A program made the translations under genes and the position numbers. Below, piece by piece: positions 6,958 to 9,405 of a DNA stretch of 9,405 bases. Numbering within the stretch: the first letter of the stretch is position 1; each line of letters starts with the position of its first letter. The notes under the pieces are model-generated. The model worked only from the letters and a program-made list of their open reading frames with translations. It did not search any database and was not told where the DNA came from. This DNA is from Tissierellaceae bacterium (GTDB lineage: Bacteria; Bacillota; Clostridia; Tissierellales; Tissierellaceae). The DNA lies in the NCBI GenBank assembly GCA_029264075.1, contig JARICQ010000098.1, positions 1-9,405 of the forward strand, read 5' to 3'.

Positions 6958-7189
6958 GTTAAGGGCGAGTTAAGATGATGATTTATAACAGGAGTTTTTT
7001 GTAAATAGTTTATTATCACAATTAAGCTTATAATTTTAAAATACATAAAAATAAAAATAAAAATAATAATAATATTAGATAAGCTATTGTATAAAGGTTT
7101 AAGAAAGTATAATATGTATATAGGATATAAAATATAATATTACAAATGTATTTATTCATTTTATAGCAGTAAATGGATAGGGAGGCATT
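6958..7189. other. AT-rich intergenic spacer before the CapA-family gene
   Basis: No gene is seen here; the longest ATG-started frames are a few codons without good ribosome binding sites. It contains a simple-sequence tract of three ATAAAA units followed by ATAAT repeats (about 7045-7074). Near its right end are several TATAAT-like elements (7108-7113, 7133-7138) that may form the promoter of the next gene, but no convincing -35 box is visible. Confidence 0.6.
7108..7113 (+). promoter_or_regulatory. Candidate -10 element for the CapA-family gene
   Basis: TATAAT at 7108-7113 is a perfect -10 hexamer, but the best upstream match is TTGTAT at 7087-7092 with a 15-base spacer. A second TATAAT at 7133-7138 is an alternative. 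The region is so AT-rich that chance matches are expected. Confidence 0.3.
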
Positions 7190-8431
7190 ATGAAATATAA
7201 AAAAAGTGCATTGGTTTTATTGTTTTTAAGTCTAGCCATATTTCTTGGTCTAAGTCTAGGAAAAAACAGACTAGTACCTATAGATGAAAAAGACAAGCTA
7301 TATAATAGTAGAATAGATGATATAGAACTAGATAGCACTCAAGATGGTGAATACCCCCTAGAGGATGAAGAAGTTATAGCTACTGTAAATTTACTCGCCA
7401 GTGGAGATTTAATGTTTCATTCACCGCAGTTTAGGTCTGCCTATGATTCAAGTACAGGGGCATATGATTTTTCACCTGTTTTTAGGTATGTCAAAAAATA
7501 TATAGAAGAAGCAGATATTTCAATGGCAAACCTTGAAACTGTAATAGCGGGTAGTCATATAGAATACAGTGGATTCCCAAAGTTCAATACTCCAAAAGAA
7601 GCAGTCCTAGGCATAAGTCAAGCAGGATTTGATATATTGGTAACATCAAACAATCATAGCCTAGACTATGGAAAAGAAGGGCTAATCAATACCATAGAGA
7701 TAATAGATGAATACGGGATGAAAAATATAGGAACCTATAAAGAAAAGGGAAGGCCAATCTTGATAGAAGAAAGAAATGGTATAAAAATGGCATTTTTATC
7801 CTACACCTATGGGCTAAATGGTATGGGGTCTAGCTTATCTAAGGAAGAGCTTTCTTATATGGTCAATAGAATTGATGAAGAGAGTATAAAAAAAGACCTA
7901 GAAAGAGCAGAAGCCCTGGATGCAGATTTAACCATAGTCTACATGCACTGGGGATATGAATATCATAGAGAAGTATCCGACTATCAGATTGAGCTAGGAG
8001 AAAAGATGGCAAATTGGGGAGCAGATATAATTCTTGGGAGCCATCCCCATGTAATTCAAAAGTCAGAGATTTTGAAAGTAGATGGAGAAGACAAGTTTAT
8101 ATCATATTCAATGGGAAACTTTCTCTCAAATCAAAGAAAGTCATCAATGGGTAACTCCTATACCGAGGACGGGATAATGATAAACTTAGAAATAGAAAAG
8201 AGTAGCCTTACAGAAAATACGAAGATAGTGAGTATAGATTATATACCGACCTGGCTATATAGATATAGAAAAGACGGCAAATTGCTTTATGAAATACTTC
8301 CAGTAGAGGATGCCCTAAATGGCAGCCTAGGTATTCAATTAGATGATTCTATTAAAATAAGATTGAAAAAATCATTAGAAGATACTATGTGGAAAATAGA
8401 AACTAGCCAAAAACTATTGGAGAATAACTAA
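7190..8431 (+). CDS. CapA-family (PGA_cap, metallophosphoesterase-fold) membrane-anchored protein
   Basis: The protein has 413 residues. An N-terminal signal anchor (KK, then ALVLLFLSLAIFLGLSLG, about 7-24) places the rest outside the membrane. A linker (about 25-62) leads to a CapA/PGA_cap domain (about 63-335) with the family's motifs in order: ASGDLMF (S71-G72-D73), ANLE (N114), TSNNH (about 152-156), MHWGYEY (H253, E257) and LGSHPHV (H285, H287), then SMGNF (about 308-312). These motifs suggest metal binding in a calcineurin-like fold. The family is named for poly-gamma-glutamate capsule synthesis, but no capB or capC is present here and many members occur without them, so the substrate is open; a cell-wall-related hydrolase role is equally possible. 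AGGGAGG lies 4 bases before the ATG. cdaA follows after 79 bases with no terminator seen. Confidence 0.88.
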   Translation: MKYKKSALVLLFLSLAIFLGLSLGKNRLVPIDEKDKLYNSRIDDIELDSTQDGEYPLEDEEVIATVNLLASGDLMFHSPQFRSAYDSSTGAYDFSPVFRYVKKYIEEADISMANLETVIAGSHIEYSGFPKFNTPKEAVLGISQAGFDILVTSNNHSLDYGKEGLINTIEIIDEYGMKNIGTYKEKGRPILIEERNGIKMAFLSYTYGLNGMGSSLSKEELSYMVNRIDEESIKKDLERAEALDADLTIVYMHWGYEYHREVSDYQIELGEKMANWGADIILGSHPHVIQKSEILKVDGEDKFISYSMGNFLSNQRKSSMGNSYTEDGIMINLEIEKSSLTENTKIVSIDYIPTWLYRYRKDGKLLYEILPVEDALNGSLGIQLDDSIKIRLKKSLEDTMWKIETSQKLLENN

Positions 8432-8432
8432 T

Positions 8433-8442
8433 TTGTATACAA
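8433..8442. promoter_or_regulatory. Short perfect palindrome TTGTATACAA between the CapA-family gene and cdaA
   Basis: TTGTATACAA starts two bases after the CapA-family stop codon. It could be a regulator half-site pair or part of a weak promoter (TTGTAT with TTTTAT at 17 bases), but no known operator is assigned. It is short enough to be chance. Confidence 0.2.
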
Positions 8443-8496
8443 GAAAACTTTAGAATTTTATTAAGATATTATAAATGATAAGAGAAATAAAAAATG

Positions 8497-8504
8497 AAGG
8501 TGGG
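8497..8504 (+). promoter_or_regulatory. Ribosome binding site pointing to a TTG start for cdaA
   Basis: AAGGTGGG lies 6 bases before the TTG at 8511. The in-frame ATG at 8475 has only AT-rich sequence upstream, with no ribosome binding site. Confidence 0.7.
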
Positions 8505-8510
8505 ACGCGC

Positions 8511-9353
8511 TTGGAATTCTTAAGAGGATTATTTTTAACAATTAGAGTCAAAGATATAATAGATATTATAATAGTAGCTGCTGTTTTTTATAAATTATTT
8601 ACACTTATAAGGGAAACAAGAGCTGAACAACTTACCAAGGGAATTATAGCATTATTTATATTTGCAAAATTAAGTGGCTGGTTAGAGCTCTACACTATCA
8701 ACTGGATCTTAGAGAATGCTATGACAGTTGGAGTTCTTGCTATTTTGATAGTATTTCAACCTGAGCTTAGAAGAGGTCTGGAGTATATAGGTAGGTCAAG
8801 ATTCTTTACCAAATCTTTTCTCGAGATAAAGGGTGAGAGCATGACGAAAAATGTTGAAGAGATAGTAGACGCTACATCTTCTCTTTCAAGGCAAAAGATA
8901 GGAGCACTTATAGTGCTTGAAAGAGAAACTGGACTAAATGAAGTAGTAGATACTGGTACAAAAATAGATGGAAAGGTTTCGAGCAATCTTCTTATAAATA
9001 TATTTATACCAAATACCCCTCTACATGACGGGGCAGTCATCATAAAGGAAGATATAATTAAAGGTGCAGCTTGTTTTTTACCTCTTACAGAAAACTCAAA
9101 TGTAAGTAAGGAGTTGGGGACTAGGCATAGGGCAGCACTAGGGATTTCTGAGAGATCAGATAGTCTAGCCATAGTAGTTTCTGAAGAAACAGGTGCCATA
9201 TCCATAGCAGAAAATGGTACAATTGCTAGGCACTTAGATTCCAAAACACTTAAGCAAATACTGATGGACATGTATAAGCCAAAAGAGTCACCAGGTTCAT
9301 TTATATCAAGATGGAGGCGAAATGATGAAGAAGAAGAAAAAGATGAAGAGTGA
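8511..9353 (+). CDS. cdaA: Diadenylate cyclase CdaA (c-di-AMP synthase)
   Basis: The enzyme joins two ATP molecules to make c-di-AMP, a second messenger controlling potassium and osmolyte transport and wall homeostasis. From the TTG start it is 280 residues, close to the usual CdaA length, and the N-terminus (EFLRGLFLTIRVKDIIDI) aligns with typical CdaA starts. Three membrane helices lie at about 17-33, 42-60 and 68-83, followed by the motif FQPELRRGLE. The cytoplasmic DAC domain (about 105-255) contains both catalytic signatures: LHDGAVII (D173-G174-A175) and GTRHRAA (R205-H206-R207). The tail is very acidic (DEEEEKDEE). An alternative ATG at 8475 would add 12 residues but lacks a ribosome binding site. 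The 3' end overlaps cdaR by 29 bases, the conserved cdaA-cdaR arrangement in which CdaR modulates the cyclase. Confidence 0.95.
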   Translation: MEFLRGLFLTIRVKDIIDIIIVAAVFYKLFTLIRETRAEQLTKGIIALFIFAKLSGWLELYTINWILENAMTVGVLAILIVFQPELRRGLEYIGRSRFFTKSFLEIKGESMTKNVEEIVDATSSLSRQKIGALIVLERETGLNEVVDTGTKIDGKVSSNLLINIFIPNTPLHDGAVIIKEDIIKGAACFLPLTENSNVSKELGTRHRAALGISERSDSLAIVVSEETGAISIAENGTIARHLDSKTLKQILMDMYKPKESPGSFISRWRRNDEEEEKDEE

Positions 9354-9405
9354 TACGACATTAAAGATATTCGCCATTGTTATATCTTTGGTACTTTGGA
9401 ATTTC
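9325..9405 (+). CDS. cdaR: CdaR (YbbR-domain) regulator of CdaA, N-terminal fragment
   Basis: Only 27 codons are visible before the right edge. They encode a lysine-rich start (MKKKKKMKSDTT) and a membrane segment LKIFAIVISLVLWNF, which matches the N-terminal anchor typical of YbbR-domain proteins (a K-I/F-x-A/S-x-x-I-x-x-x-LW pattern). GGAGG (9313-9317) precedes two consecutive ATGs, at 9322 (4-base spacing) and 9325 (7-base spacing); the second is preferred. The start lies inside the end of cdaA in another frame. The call rests on this short stretch plus the conserved position directly after cdaA; the YbbR repeats are outside the window. Confidence 0.8.
   Translation, partial: MKKKKKMKSDTTLKIFAIVISLVLWNF

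Noticed and set aside
7045..7074. ATAAAA/ATAAT tract as a possible CRISPR, origin or iteron array
   Set aside because: It is short low-complexity AT sequence without spacers, DnaA boxes or regular longer repeats.
7156..7338. 60-residue minus-strand frame over the CapA-family start
   Set aside because: It overlaps the ribosome binding site and signal anchor of a real gene and has no recognisable content.
8756..9361. 201-residue minus-strand frame
   Set aside because: It is antisense to the cdaA catalytic domain, Ser-rich and domainless. The plus strand carries both cyclase motifs.

Overview
The window is AT-rich, with codon use leaning on AGA, ATA and TTA and strong AGGAGG-type ribosome binding sites. 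Together with a rubrerythrin, a CdaA-type diadenylate cyclase and a GLUG-repeat surface protein, this points to a low-GC, probably anaerobic Gram-positive bacterium of the Clostridia/Tissierellia type. No rRNA, tRNA, CRISPR array, insertion sequence or phage gene was recognised.

Left part (1-5445, minus strand): two genes read leftward and overlap by 14 bases. The first is an 820-residue MMPL/RND-type membrane transporter. The second is a very large secreted protein that runs off the left edge; at least 998 codons are visible and open. It has a signal peptide and two blocks of GLUG (beta-solenoid) repeats, split by about 555 residues of predicted helical, coiled-coil-like sequence inserted inside a single repeat. 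Divergent from this pair, across a 177-base promoter region with two AT palindromes, lies a TetR-family regulator (5623-6213, plus). The three genes look like a locally controlled envelope module, and this is the most interesting part of the window.

Middle (6214-7189): a rubrerythrin gene has a good promoter of its own (TGGACA, 17-base spacer, TACAAT), a possible weak PerR-like site and a strong palindromic terminator. It looks like an independent oxidative-stress unit. A 240-base AT-rich spacer follows.

Right part (7190-9405, plus strand): a membrane-anchored CapA-family (PGA_cap) protein is followed by cdaA, the c-di-AMP synthase, which most likely starts at a TTG codon at 8511. Next comes the first 27 codons of cdaR (YbbR family), overlapping the end of cdaA by 29 bases. 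CdaA and CdaR form the conserved c-di-AMP synthesis pair; glmM would be expected next, outside the window.

All functional calls are made by reading the sequence. No database search, structure prediction or alignment was run.
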